Shown one piece after another: positions 43,959 to 54,485 of a DNA stretch of 64,000 bases (the first letter of the stretch is position 1; each line of letters starts with the position of its first letter). A program made the translations under genes and the position numbers. The DNA comes from Maniola hyperantus (taxonomy: Eukaryota; Arthropoda; Insecta; Lepidoptera; Nymphalidae): positions 12,050,720 through 12,114,719 of the forward strand of contig NC_048537.1 of assembly GCF_902806685.2 (NCBI RefSeq), read 5' to 3'. The notes beneath the pieces are model-generated. The model did no database searches, was not told where the DNA came from, and was given only the letters and a program-made list of their open reading frames with translations.

Positions 43959-44370
43959 ATACGTAGTTTAAAAACAAAGCCCTATTCCATATTTAACTGA
44001 AGCAATTATTTTATCAAACAACAATTCGTCCCATTCACTCAACGCATCAAATCAATCACTTCAACGAGGCATCGGGCGCAACCGCCAGATGGCGCCACTA
44101 AATCCGCTGTAATCCTGAATTTATTATCTGTTTTCAGGCATTTGCTGTTGCGCTGAAATCCGAAGCCGACTGAATGAACGCGCGGATTCTCACCGATATA
44201 GTGGTGTAATGAAAGTGCGAAACTGTACCCTGGAGGAACATTATGAATAGTTATTAAAATTACTGTAGCGAAGATTTACAAAGTCTGTATTGTTACTGTT
44301 AAGTATGATTTATTAAAGAAAGGTCTAAATAAAAAATAGCGATTTATTTTACTAGGTAGATTATTTCCTA
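43959..44370. other. Spacer, nothing recognised
   Basis: GC-richer at 44060-44200. No coding frame supported. Confidence 0.4.
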
Positions 44371-44477
44371 TAGTCCGCGACAGGTTGAGATAGCAATCGG
44401 GGTATGAGGCAGGGGGACGCCCCGCACGCCCGCACGTCACCCGCGCTGGCCTGCACCGGGTTAGCGCGGAGGTTGTG
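44371..44477. mobile_element. M1 left part, fused to H1
   Basis: tagtccgcgacaggttgaga, tagcaatcggggtatgaggc, ggggacgccccgcacgcccg, gcaccgggttagcgcgga. It switches to H1 sequence at gcgcgtggattta, so the right arm is missing. Confidence 0.85.
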
Positions 44478-44659
44478 CGCGTGGATTTAGGTTTTTGAAA
44501 ATCCTGTGGGAACTTTTTGGTTGACGGGCATAAAACCTATGTAACTCTACAGGTATTAAATATATCCATGCAAAATATCATGTCGATCCGCTGCTCCGTT
44601 GCGGCGTGATTGAAAGACAAACCAACAAACAAACACACTTTCGCATTTATCACTACCCA
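44478..44659 (-). mobile_element. H1 Helitron-like copy, minus, 3' end replaced
   Basis: gtggatttaggtttttgaaa, atcctgtgggaact, tccatgcaaaatatcatgtc, gcggcgtgattgaaagacaa, accaacaaacaaacacactt. CTAG is missing because M1 joins here. Confidence 0.8.
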
Positions 44660-44887
44660 TCACTACCCATATTATAAATGCGAAATTGTGTTTGTTTGTT
44701 GTTTTATTGGTTTGTCTTTCAATCACATCGCAACGGAGCAACGGATCGACGTGATTGATTTTTCGCATTGGTATCTATAGTTAAATAACTGGAAAGTGAC
44801 AGACATTTTATCCCGGAAAAATTAAAGAGTTCCTACAGGATATTAAAAACCCGAATCCACGCGGATGAAGTCGTGGACATCAGCTAG
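44660..44887 (+). mobile_element. H1 Helitron-like copy, plus, full ends
   Basis: Starts A|TCACTACCCATATTATAA, atgcgaaattgtgtttgttt, aatcacatcgcaacggagca, ggatcgacgtgatt, cacgcggatgaagtcgtgga, catcag, CTAG at 44884 followed by T. It lies head to head with the previous copy, giving an inverted pair. Confidence 0.88.
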
Positions 44888-45174
44888 TAATAACATATTT
44901 ACCAACCTAAACGTGTAAAGCCACGTTCTTCAAAGCTCGTTGGCGTCAAAGTTAAATATTTTTCTAGTAATCGCCACCGCAAGTATGTCAAGAGGCGTTT
45001 TAATGAACCGGGCGTGACGCAGATGTGCGACAAATCCGATGGTAAGCCCCGACTTAGTTCATGTCGCTTGTGGTTTAATCGCAGCGGTTTTGGAGCTAAA
45101 ATATTCCCCGGCCTTCGCAGCCTATATCGAATAAAATGCTGGTACATACATATATGGAACATCGTTGGATTTTA
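44888..45174. other. Short unique stretch, no gene seen
   Basis: GC-richer than its surroundings (gaaccgggcgtgacgcagat). Open on both strands for about 70-87 codons, but with no domain. Confidence 0.3.
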
Positions 45175-45510
45175 CTTCATCATCATCATCATCATGATCA
45201 ACCCATCGCCGGCTCACTACTGAGCAGGGGTCTCCTTTCGGAATGAAAATGGTTTTGGCCATAGTCTATCACGCTGGCTAAATGTGGATTGGCAGACTTC
45301 ACATACCTTTGACTCTCAGGCATGCAGGTTTCCTCGCGATGTTTTCCTTCACTGTTAAAGCTAGTGATATTTAATTATATAAGTACTTAATTAAATATTT
45401 TTAAGAAACGCACATAACTCCGAAAAGTTAGAGGTGCGTGCCCGGGATTGAACCCCTGACCTCTGATTACGAGGCGAACCTATTAACCACTAAGTTACTG
45501 GCTATCACAG
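45175..45510 (-). repeat. S1 tRNA-derived SINE, second copy
   Basis: Same layout as 41085-41405: (atc)n, gatcaacccatcgccggctc, gttttggccatagtctatca, atgcaggtttcctcgcgatg, gtgcgtgcccgggattgaac, cactaagttactggctatca. The A box is interrupted by gttactg. Confidence 0.9.
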
Positions 45511-45559
45511 GCTATCTTAGTTCTACTTAAAAACAATTTTTACAAGCGCTTTTGTGTCG

Positions 45560-45745
45560 TCAAAATTACGACTTCGTACGCATGGATGTAGGGTTTTAAA
45601 AATGCCTTGGAATAATTTTCTGTGATAAAAAGTAGGCTATGTCAATCTCCAGGCAAAAAATCACGTCGATCCGTTGCTCTGTTGCGACTTGATAGAAGGA
45701 CAAACCAATAAACCAACAAACAAACACACTTTCACATTAATTTTT
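45560..45745 (-). mobile_element. H1 Helitron-like copy, diverged
   Basis: ttacgacttcgtacgcatgg, gataaaaagtaggctatgtc, tcacgtcgatccgttgctct, gttgcgacttgatagaagga, accaacaaacaaacacactt. CTAG lost. Confidence 0.75.
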
Positions 45746-46533
45746 AATATTGTATATGCTTATGTCAACAAGCACGCAAATTTGTTCAAGATCAAATCCA
45801 TGTATGTGTGTAACTAGATGATTGAATAATAAACGTTTTATTTATTTATTTAATTATAATAGGGGTAGTGAGGTAGTGATTAGATAAACTAAGTATTTTT
45901 GAAGTACCTACCGTATACTTTCAAAAAGAAGGAGGAAGGGCCTTCATCTCTAAAAATAATAATTATATAACCCACTTCACAACACAGAAGTGAAAACGAA
46001 ATTGCATTGCGATACAAAATAAAGGGCCCTTGATATTTGTTTGTAGAACTAAAGAAAGTGGATGCATTACTCACCCTATGAGGTCCCTTGTATTGAAAGA
46101 TTCGTGGCCCTATCCCATGAATATTTGAGTGGCTCTTCGACACTCAAAGTGGTGGATGCTCTAGATACTCTTCGCATTTGCGGACGCTGTTTTTCTTTAT
46201 CTTTATAGCGTACAAATATTATGTGTTTTATGTGTCTATCGATCCTCTTTCATGGCGAGGGCCCAATAAGATAATAGTGTTTTTCCTTATATTTATTTCA
46301 TCGGTATTTGGTATTTTCTCCAATCCTAATGGTATTACATAATGTGACCATTATTGTGTTAGATGAACCAAAACCATATGCTGATAAATAATGGCGCGTA
46401 TTTAAATGATAGTTTTAATTTTGCAATCTTTTTATTAATGAATCCGAAGAAGTTATGAGAAGATAGGTACATGTAAGAGCTTTAACCTTATAACCATTAT
46501 AACTTTTCGTGAACTCACTATCAATCAAACTAG
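45746..46533. other. Spacer with (ATTT)n retroposon-like tail
   Basis: 45820-45855 reads gaataataaacgttttattt and attt repeats. The 84-codon minus frame at 45889 has no domain. Otherwise nothing. Confidence 0.4.
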
Positions 46534-46828
46534 CAGTACCCGTAGTATAAGATTTTATGTCACACCAAACGTTGCTAGAATTCGAGAGTCGAAACACTTC
46601 TGCGTTATAGTAAACTGGATCTCAAATGCCTTGTTTTAAAGCTCAAGTTTGTCTACACATCTACAGCCAGCGCTCCAAGCGGAAACGTTGCGAAATTAAA
46701 ATCAATGGCATTGAATTTTTGACTTCAATTCAAGGCTCTTTAGGTCCATTTTACTTTGATGTTTGTGTTTTGATTCTCGAATTCTAGCAACGTTTGGTGA
46801 GACGTAAAATCTTATACTACGGGTACTG
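46534..46828. mobile_element. MITE M5, empty copy, 295 bp
   Basis: cagtacccgtagtataagat, ccaaacgttgctagaattcg at the left. The right end is its reverse complement (cgaattctagcaacgtttgg, ttatactacgggtactg), with arms of about 50 bp. The subterminal gctccaagcggaaacgttgc and aaattaaaatcaatgg are shared with 53147-53769. The interior beyond that is only about 60 AT-rich bases. Confidence 0.88.
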
Positions 46829-46963
46829 ATTTAATTTTCTACTCAGCAGCCTACACAGTACACACAATTCATACGAGACTTGGTTTTAAAATGCTTTGTT
46901 GATGTAAAAGCGATGATAACAAAGATAAAAATAATTTTACAAAACTATTGCTTTTCTTAAGCA

Positions 46964-47182
46964 CTAGACGATGCCCGCGATTTCGCCCGCGTACAGGTGT
47001 ATAAAAAACCCGTGGAAACTGTTTGATTTTCCGGGATAAAAAGTAACCTATGCCCTTTTCCGGGATGCAAGCTATCTTTGTACCAAATTTCGTCAAAATC
47101 GGTTGAAGGGATTGGCTAGCAGACAGACAGACATACACACTTTTGCATTTATAATAAGTATTACTCGTAGTATGGATATGGA
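46964..47182 (-). mobile_element. H2 Helitron-like copy, both ends
   Basis: CTAG at 46964 (preceded by A), acgatgcccgcgatttcgcc, gggataaaaagtaacctatg, gatgcaagctatctttgtac, tcgtcaaaatcggttgaagg, ggctagcagacagacagaca, cttttgcatttataat, tggatatggat end. Confidence 0.88.
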
Positions 47183-48002
47183 TTATTGATATATCCAAAA
47201 TGTCCTACAACCTTTAGGACTGTAGGTAGGTACTTACCAAAGGAAACAAGTATATTCAACAATGATAATAAAGCAATAATTATTATTATTATTTATAATA
47301 ATATATTATTGTGAAATATAAAACTGTATGTCACATGAGCGAAACGGTTCACTTTACGAGCGACCGAACGCGAAATATGAGGGTCGTGTTGACATTATTT
47401 ATGTGTCCCGATAAAATTTATTGGACGCAAATTTTTATACATGGCCACATTAGTTTATGTTGACCAGGGCAATGATGTATGGCTTGGAAATGTGGCATAC
47501 ATGACCTAATTATAAATACTCAACTACTTAAATATTATAAATAATAAATAAATAAATAAAAAAGCTTTATTTTTATCCCTTACTAATTAATTTTACATTT
47601 TTATCTATAGTTTATTTAACTAGATATTCTTATTTGTATTCTTCCCAACTTACTTAATATTTACACTTAACAATTTAAATAATCTAATCTCTACAATAAA
47701 ATATTATAAATACTTGAACTTAATTAAACAAACAAACATAAGCAGTAACTAATAAAGAGTGTAAAAGAAGTCAAATTAGTGAAACTTCCAACCAAAAGCG
47801 TCTCCAAAGAAATAGAACAATGATGATGACGATGATTATCATGTTTTGCACATGGAAAATGATAACACATGGAGGCTATAGGTAAAATACTTAATTAAGT
47901 TGCTTGCGTCAAAATATTATAATTACGTGAAAACGACTTTAAATGTAAGTTGATAATAAAAGAAATAAAAATACAATTTTGTGTTCAAGATAAATAGAAA
48001 CT
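47183..48002. other. AT-rich spacer
   Basis: (ataa)n at 47540-47562 followed by aaaaagctttatttttatcc looks like a retroelement 3' end. No gene. Confidence 0.4.
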
Positions 48003-48080
48003 CGAACGCCAGAGGGCAACAATGACAAACGATATGCGGGCAAACGCTTTTCAAAATGTCGAATTCCTCGTTTCAAATAA
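48003..48080. repeat. Repeat M12, first copy
   Basis: cgaacgccagagggcaac, atgacaaacgatatgcgggc, aaacgcttttcaaaatgtcg, aattcctcgtttcaaa are shared with 53803-53888. No ends can be defined. Confidence 0.65.
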
Positions 48081-48810
48081 TATAACGCAAAATATAGAAA
48101 ACACGCCCGCAGCAGATTCTTGAGTTTAATTAATTGTCTGAAAATTTTCACTATCTGTAAAGAATCAAGTCAAGGACTTTTGAAAATCATGTAATACATT
48201 TCTCATATTGTAATTTTTAACCAAAAAAAAAAAAATGTAACCGTGACTTCTAAGCTTATCGGGACATAGAAAGATCTATGGTTAGGTCTTAGTTATGGAT
48301 TGGTGGTATTGGCCTTTGTCTATGGTTCATCAATATTATTATAGCATACTGTACAAGCAATTATTACAGCCCCGTGCGTTACTGGAGCGAGACAAATCCA
48401 AACTTTTTTATCATTTGAAATCTCATACTTCTTCGTACTTATTCTGTTTTCTGTGAATAGCGAGTCAAATCCAAGCTTTTTTATCAATTGTAAAATCATA
48501 CTTTTTCATATTTATGCTGCTTTCTGTGAATAGTGTGCCTTAATTCTTAAACATTTCATTCCGATAAATTTATTAAATTAACAAAAACAATTTCCGCTTT
48601 TGAGCCAATTGCACCCAATCTAGCTTAGTCCAATCGTGATAAACGGCAAGCTCCGTTGTTAATCTTCGCCTAGCGTTTATTGCATCAGTCTAGCGCTCCC
48701 GGTGCTTTTCGCCAAGAATAATGCACTCAATTACAGCAAAACAAAGATAGGAATCTTTAATTTTAAATGTGCTGAAATAAACCTTACACTTTATATACAT
48801 AATACCTAAA
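48081..48810. other. Spacer with a small duplicated phrase
   Basis: caaatccaaacttttttatc (48391) and gtcaaatccaagctttttta (48463), each followed by a 'catactt...tgctg' or 'tctgtttt' phrase and ttctgtgaatag, form a 70-bp direct duplication. No gene. Confidence 0.5.
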
Positions 48811-49043
48811 TATATAAAAGGAAAAGGTGACTGACTGACTGACTGACTAACTGACTGATCTATCAACGCACAGCAAAAACTACTGGATGGATCGGGCTGA
48901 AATTTGGCATGCAGATAGCTATTATGAGCTATTGTAAGCATCCGCTGAGAAAGGGTTTTAGAAAATTCAATCCCTAAGGGGGTGAAATAGGCGTTTTACT
49001 TACTTGTGTAGTCCACGCGGACGAAGTCGCGAGCATAAGCTAG
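48811..49043 (+). mobile_element. H3 Helitron-like copy, nearly complete
   Basis: tatataaaaggaaaaggtga, (ctga)n, gatctatcaacgcacagc, ggatcgggctgaaatttggc, atgcagatagctattatgag, aatccctaagggggtgaaat, gtccacgcggacgaagtcgc, gagcataag, CTAG at 49040 followed by T. Best-preserved H3 body. Confidence 0.92.
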
Positions 49044-49049
49044 TTTTGT

Positions 49050-49221
49050 ATAAAAGCGAAAGTGTGTTTCCTGTAAAACTTTCACGGCCCATCTATTCAA
49101 CCAATTTTGACGAAAGGTTCAGAGATAGCTTGCATATCGTGAACGGAAATCAAAGAGTCTCCCCACAGGGTTTTTAAAAACCTAAATCGACGAGAATGAA
49201 GTTGCAGGCATTATTATCTAG
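49050..49221 (+). mobile_element. H2 Helitron-like copy, diverged
   Basis: aaagcgaaagtgtgtttcct, cacggcccatctattcaacc, gacgaaaggttcagagatag, gtttttaaaaacctaaatcg, gagaatgaagttgcaggcat, CTAG at 49218 followed by T. Confidence 0.75.
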
Positions 49222-49234
49222 TATCTACCTATTT

Positions 49235-49375
49235 GTTACAGAGATAGCTTGCATCCGGAAGACTTGTGTAGGCTACATTTTATCCCGGGAAGTCATAGAA
49301 TTCCCATGGGATTTTTAAAAACTCAAAAATCAAAAAAAAAAACTAAAAAATCCATGTAAAGTCGCGGATATCTAG
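49235..49375 (+). mobile_element. H family 3' fragment
   Basis: ttacagagatagcttgcatc, ggctacattttatcccggga, ttcccatgggatttttaaaa, then poly-A-rich filler, gtaaagtcgcggatat, CTAG at 49372 followed by T. It repeats part of the preceding copy. Confidence 0.7.
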
Positions 49376-49438
49376 TATTACAAATAAAGCGATGAAAGTA
49401 GCGCACGTTTTACATTAATTTTGGACATGAAAAGTTAC

Positions 49439-49510
49439 ATATGCGTGCCCGGGATCGAACCCCCGAACTCCGATTAGAAGGCGGACGTCCTAACAACTAG
49501 GCTATCACAG
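49439..49510 (-). repeat. S1 SINE head fragment
   Basis: atgcgtgcccgggatcgaac (B box on the minus strand), ccccgaactccgattagaag, gcggacgtcctaacaactag (A box region), gctatcacag. Only the tRNA-like head. Confidence 0.85.
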
Positions 49511-49877
49511 GTTAGCTTGTTAGAATATTGGCAACATTCAAATTTTCACTGATGAAAATGAGCATGGGAATCTAATTACCATAATGAAACACGTAAATTA
49601 TTTCAAGCGTGGACTTATCTCATGGTGTTATTTCACGGACCAGCTGAAACAACAGTTTATCCGATATCTTCTACTCGCTAAAGTCCATTAGGTTTTCAGG
49701 ACTATGCCCTTCGAAAATATATATACCTTTTCAAAATATCTTATGTTACATACGTCCATTACACAAGTGATCTATGGTTCCATAATATATCCTCGAGATC
49801 AAAATATTTTTCTATTTCTCATTATATTAGTGTCGATTATTTCCTCTATCCTGAAAAATTTTGCGAAAGAGTACATA
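49511..49877. other. Spacer, nothing recognised
   Basis: No family or gene. Confidence 0.4.
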
Positions 49878-49938
49878 TAGTACGCAACAGGTATGTGTGT
49901 GTGTGTGTGTGCGTCCACCTAATACCCCGATTGCTATA
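49878..49938. mobile_element. M1 remnant with (GT)n core
   Basis: atagtacgcaacaggtatgt, (gt)n, then aataccccgattgctataag. Both termini are M1-like, but the GC-rich centre has been replaced by a dinucleotide repeat. Confidence 0.55.
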
Positions 49939-50796
49939 AGTATAAATCAAAACCAGTAGCCTATTATCCTACGATGTAAAGCAACTAGACTGCCTAGACT
50001 GCCTAGACAAGTGACGAAAAACGCGACACTTATAGTGCGCGCAAAATAAGACACGTCATACTTATTTGAAATTGCAACATGATGACTTGATGAACGTAGC
50101 AATTTTATGAATTTAGCGTTTTTATGAGCATGTACTTAGATTTGATGATATCTATGGCTATGACGCGTGCAGCAATCGCTTCAAATTCACTCTACAATTT
50201 TTATAGACTGTGCAAGTGTCGCGTGTCGCCGTTGCGTGTCACGGTACCATAGTTCAAGTCTACCTTTAATGTGACTAGTCGCAAGCTAGCTAGTAATATA
50301 ATTACTGTCGCGAGCACTTATCTACTGTCATGTAGCATTGTCATTATCATTATTCCCGTCTAATTCCCGTGTTGAAACACTGAGATCTGCTCTTAGCCAC
50401 GTGTGTATTTTGCTATATTTCTTGTTTAAGACATTTCTCCATTACGTTAATGAGGGCCGAACAAATGAAATAGTGTTGTTTTCTTTCTCAAACTAGACAG
50501 AAGTTTTGTTTGTTATATACGGAGGCTACTCATTGCTAGGTACTTCTGATGGCTACGAACTCCATTTATTTCTAATAGTGATACTTTGATACTACTAAAT
50601 TAAAATTGCTACTAAGTAGGTTAAAATTTGGATTAAGGAGAGCTACTGCTAGGAGGTGGTAACCAAACATTCCAAAATATTAAAATATTATAAACCAGTA
50701 GAGTTATTAACTCTAACTAAAACTGACCATTTAATCTTACGATACTTACATAATATGTAACCGGAACCGGTGTATCGCAATAATGAATGCAAAATA
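49939..50796. other. Single-copy DNA, possible eroded foldback
   Basis: gacaagtgacgaaaaacgcg near 50008 and caagtgtcgcgtgtcgccgt near 50213 are loosely inverted. They may be ends of an old element of about 230 bp. No gene. Confidence 0.3.
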
Positions 50797-50831
50797 GTAT
50801 TCTGTTCTGAATATTATTCAGAACAGAATAC
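50797..50831. other. Perfect 16-bp inverted repeat, 3-nt loop
   Basis: gtattctgttctgaat-att-attcagaacagaatac. The half-site ttctgttctgaa is itself dyad-like. Confidence 0.9.
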
Positions 50832-51681
50832 AATTTTTCATCATAATATTACTCATGTTTTGTATGCCGGACTCCAAAACGAAACGTTTATGATAAAGCC
50901 GGCTACATAGTTATTATCAGAATTTCAGAAAATCAATCAGTCAGAAAACTTTCTAACTCTCTTCCTCAGTGAACATAAGAAGCGTACATCCAATCTGGCA
51001 ACATTCTGATAGTCTTCCGTGTCTGCGGGGGTGCGGGGTACTAAATGATATGAGCAGAATGCCTTCTGGCAAGCTTCCGAATTTTTTTTGAGAGAAATAT
51101 TAGCTGACGATATGCGGTTGGCTTAAAAGCTCGTCAATGCGACGTGGACGGGTTTTGGAAATGAGTCGGGCTTGTGCCGACACAAACAGAGCTAAGTACT
51201 TATAACCATCCGTGTTGTAATTTCAAAAAAAACTATCCCTAAAATATATAAATTAACACAACGGAATCTTAACACAGGCAATATTCACGGCGAACCACAT
51301 AAAGCAATAAACAAGAGAAACGACGCAGCTCTAACAAGAGTGTTAGTATTGTATACAGAAACCGTAATTACCATATAAAACACATTCGAATTTGCAATTA
51401 AGGAATACACTTACCTCATAAACCTTTAATAATTATATTACCCATACTTAATAAGTTATGAATTGTTAAATGCAAGGAGACCAATAAAATATTATGTTAA
51501 ATCGCTCATAGCAACGATAACAATATATTTTAATGATTCATGGTAAATGCTAAACAATGTGCTGTTAGAGGAAATACAATTATATACCTACATAAAATAT
51601 TTTCTTTACTGAAATCTTATTTTTGGATGAAAATAATGTTTGAACTTTTATTAATAAGTATCTTTATAATTTTACTTATAA
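50832..51681. other. Spacer, no gene seen
   Basis: No family or supported frame. Confidence 0.4.
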
Positions 51682-51891
51682 TTAGCTTATGCTTGCGACT
51701 TTTAAATGGACTACATAAATTACAAAGCCCAATTTAACCCACTGGCGGATGGAATTTCTGAAAATCATTCCTTAGTGGATACTTTCCTACTCTTTACAAA
51801 GAATGCACACTTCCATGTCTCTAGGACCAGCGGTTTAGACTGCGAGTTGTATAAGGCAGTCAGTCAGGACTTTGATTTTTTTATTTACAGA
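51682..51891 (-). mobile_element. H3b Helitron-like variant, second copy
   Basis: ttagcttatgcttgcgactt, ctactctttacaaagaatgc, catgtctctaggaccagcgg, tttagactgcgagttg, cagtcagtcaggactttg. On the minus strand it starts A|TCTGTAAATAAAAAA. The terminus reads CTAA rather than CTAG. Confidence 0.78.
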
Positions 51892-52230
51892 TTTATTTAT
51901 GTTAGGTAGAAATCAGAATGTAGTAAATAAAAATGATTTCTTCTTCAAGCTAACTTACCAAAAAATTCAAAATGGACTTCTGTAAAGAAAACATAAGAAA
52001 AGATGATAATCTATTTTCAATACCGCGCTTTTTAATGATTTCTATAAATAATGCGTCCAAATATTTTAATTTGCTTTCACTGTTGGTTTTGTGATGACTG
52101 CTGAATTGATGTCTTTTACTAAAAACGTTTATTTGTTTCAAATAAATATCTACTAAACATTATCGTAAATAATAGTCTTCCACTGTTACACTAAAATGTA
52201 TGACGTACTATTTTATTTTTAAGCTAAACT
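51892..52230. other. AT-rich spacer
   Basis: Nothing recognised. Confidence 0.4.
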
Positions 52231-52433
52231 ACAGTACGCGGCAGAAAATAATGTGATGTACATTATTTTAAGCCTTTAGAATGACATTTCGGCTTTGTAG
52301 AGCATTGTCTCTGTCACTCATACCTATGTGACGTTTTGTAGGTCTCAACGACAGAGACAATGCTCTACAAAACCGCTACCTCTTTCTAAAGGTTGATATA
52401 CATTATTTTCTGCCCCATACTGTACCTATTTAT
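52231..52433. mobile_element. MITE M6, complete, 203 bp
   Basis: acagtacgcggcagaaaata, tttgtagagcattgtctctg at the left; cagagacaatgctctacaaa, ctttctaaaggttg, cattattttctgccccatac, tgt at the right. Arms of about 80 bp, imperfect. A truncated copy is at 9748. Confidence 0.85.
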
Positions 52434-52644
52434 TTACGTTATGTTACCTTAAGCTTTTCGGTTAATATGGGCTTTATCTCCGGTCGTACCCAGTAGCTAA
52501 TTACGCAGACATGTTTGGATCCGACCCGGGTCCTTGTTCACGAACACTGAACAGCTATGTGGCGATGCAAACGGAAATTCGGGGACTAGACTGGATAATT
52601 AGCTGAATTACAGTACAGAAAACACTTCTTTGATAAATAATTAT

Positions 52645-52714
52645 TATATTTTTCGGGTTTCGTACCTATGAATGAACAAACGAAATCCTTATCACATGTG
52701 TCTGTCTATGTGTA
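52645..52714 (-). repeat. R4-related element, left of M1
   Basis: tttttcgggtttcgtaccta, tgaatgaacaaacgaaatcc, tgtgtctgtctatgtgta. It appears to continue after the M1 insertion at 52877 (gtcagtcacagctaattcg). Confidence 0.5.
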
Positions 52715-52876
52715 TAGTCCACGGCAGGTTGAAATGGCAATCAGGGTATGAGGCGGTGGAACACCCCGCATACCTACACGTCACCTGCGCTCGCCCTCAC
52801 CGGGTTAGCGCGGGGGCTGTACGGGTGTGTGGGGCGTTACCTCCCCGATTGCCATTTGAAACTGTCGCGTACTATC
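52715..52876. mobile_element. GC-rich foldback MITE M1, copy 5
   Basis: tatagtccacggcaggttga, aatggcaatcagggtatgag at the left. At the right, ccccgattgccatttgaaac and tgtcgcgtactat close the element. Centre cacgtcacctgcgctcgccc, caccgggttagcgcgggggc. Flanked by TA on the left and an inverted TA on the right. Confidence 0.88.
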
Positions 52877-52949
52877 GGTACGTCAGTCACAGCTAATTCG
52901 CCCCGAAAATACTAGACCGATTCAGCTGAAAGGTAGGTACACATTTCAT

Positions 52950-52988
52950 GAATCGTGAAGTCCACGCGGACGAAGTCGCGAGCATAAG
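52950..52988 (+). mobile_element. H3 3' terminus fragment
   Basis: cgtgaagtccacgcggacga, agtcgcgagcataag, followed by CTAT where CTAG is expected. Confidence 0.7.
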
Positions 52989-53146
52989 CTATTCCAATAT
53001 AATCCAAAGTATTTGAAAGTAAGCATCAGAATTAGCTCTAATTATACACATTCACCGAAAACAACAGCGATACAAAGGAAATATACAGAATAATAGCAAA
53101 ACAGAACAACAGGTCAGAAAAGTAAAGATAATGGCACAATACAATA

Positions 53147-53769
53147 CAGTGTGCTTTAGTATGAGATTTTACATTTCACCAATGTTGATAGAATTCGAAC
53201 ATCGAAATACTTCAGCGTTAAAAGAAAATCAACTTAAAACTCATGCTAGCTAGATATAAACGTGTGGACGACATCTCCAAGAGTGCTCCAAGCGGAAAAC
53301 TTGCAAAATTAAAATCGGTGGTATTTACTGATTTTTTAACCCATTGCCCACAGCATTCGGGCCCTGTACCCGATACACATCAAGGACTCGATCGAGGACC
53401 TAAGCGAAGAAGGCAGGCTTTTTCATAACTCGTAATTCCTTGGCAGGAAGCTCGCAGCACCGAAGACTTGTATATAGATGACGATCTATCAACCCACATG
53501 CAAGAGAACTTTGGCGGCAAAGTAAAGTTGATCCCTCTACACGGCTCCCTGCACGAGATACTGTGCGAGAGGGAAGCATTCTTCCCGCGTCTCACCCGGA
53601 CAAGAAGGCCGTTCCTCGATGCGATGCCCGTCCATACTTCAGTCTTGACCAAACCTCGCTGCTGCGAATTTTTAATTAAAATCAAGTATTTTTAATAATT
53701 TTTTTCTGACGATTTTGCGCTCGAATTCTATCAACGTTGGTGAAATATAGTCTCATACTAAGCACACAG
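53147..53769. mobile_element. MITE M5 carrying an exon-like insert, 623 bp
   Basis: Left end cagtgtgctttagtatgaga, caccaatgttgatagaattc; right end gaattctatcaacgttggtg, ctcatactaagcacacag: inverted repeats of about 50 bp. Left subterminal sequence (gctccaagcggaaaacttgc, aaattaaaatcggtgg) is shared with M5 at 46534. Between about 53341 and 53695 lies a GC-rich segment absent from the other copy. Confidence 0.85.
53355..53695 (+). pseudogene. Exon-like GC-rich segment captured inside M5
   Basis: Preceded by ttttttaacccattgcccacag, written here as a branch-point-like ttttaac and a polypyrimidine-cacag acceptor. One frame from 53355 is open for 26 codons (ALYPIHIKDSIEDLSEEGRL). A second frame, open 53429-53695, continues (QEARSTEDLYIDDDLSTHMQ, KVKLIPLHGSLHEILCERE) to a stop near 53695. 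Acidic, non-repetitive, ordinary amino-acid composition and high GC suggest an old coding exon broken by frameshift. It could be a captured host exon or the last trace of the element's own transposase. I recognise no domain. The minus strand is also open for 101 codons, so open length alone proves little. Confidence 0.45.
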
Positions 53770-53802
53770 TAGCATTATGTTCATGCTGTGATAAGTACCA
53801 GC

Positions 53803-53888
53803 GCGAACGCTGGAGGGAACCCGTGACAAACGATATGCGGGCAGACGCCTTTCGGAATGTCGAGTTCCTTATCTGTTTGAAATGAAGT
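53803..53888. repeat. Repeat M12, second copy
   Basis: cgaacgctggagggaac, gtgacaaacgatatgcgggc, agacgcctttcggaatgtcg, agttcctt, as at 48003-48080. It lies only about 35 bp after M5. Confidence 0.65.
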
Positions 53889-54485
53889 AAAGACGTGAAT
53901 TATACCAGTAGCGTATTGTGGGACGTAATTCATAACACCGAATTTACGTTTTTGATAAGAACACGTCAAGATGGGAATGACAAAAGTGTTGGTGAATATA
54001 AAGCGTAAATGGTGCTTAATTCATGAGTAAATAAATGAAGACCTATCACCTAGTAAAATAGAGTCTGCCAATCCGCTCTCGGGCAGCGTGGTGGACGCGT
54101 GGTCAGTACCTAGTGAGCCTAGTGAGCCTAATGATAAACATAGAGCCAGGATTGCCTGGCTATCTATTGAGATATCCAGGAAAAACATGAGCTTTCACAT
54201 CAGCCTCGCAAATTGATTCGTTATAAATTATTTCGCTATCGTAAACGTGCCTAGTTGATGTCTAGGTGTAGTCAAACAACCCAACGACGCAAGCTTGAGC
54301 TATGTGTTAGTATTATGCCTGATATAAGCCGTAAAACAAAGCCGTGCAAGTTTTTGTATAAACAAAATCACCACATACCTATTATATTTTCTAAGATAAA
54401 GAAGACACGTCTCTCTCAAAAATTTTAAGCACTACTGCAGTACATGTAAAAGAGTGCAGCTAAAATAGACATTCTTCTGTCCCAC
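53889..54485. other. Spacer with S1-like scrap
   Basis: 54065-54110 (gagtctgccaatccgctctc, cagcgtggtggac) resembles the S1 SINE body. gcctagtgagcctagtgagcc is a short tandem. No gene. Confidence 0.4.
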
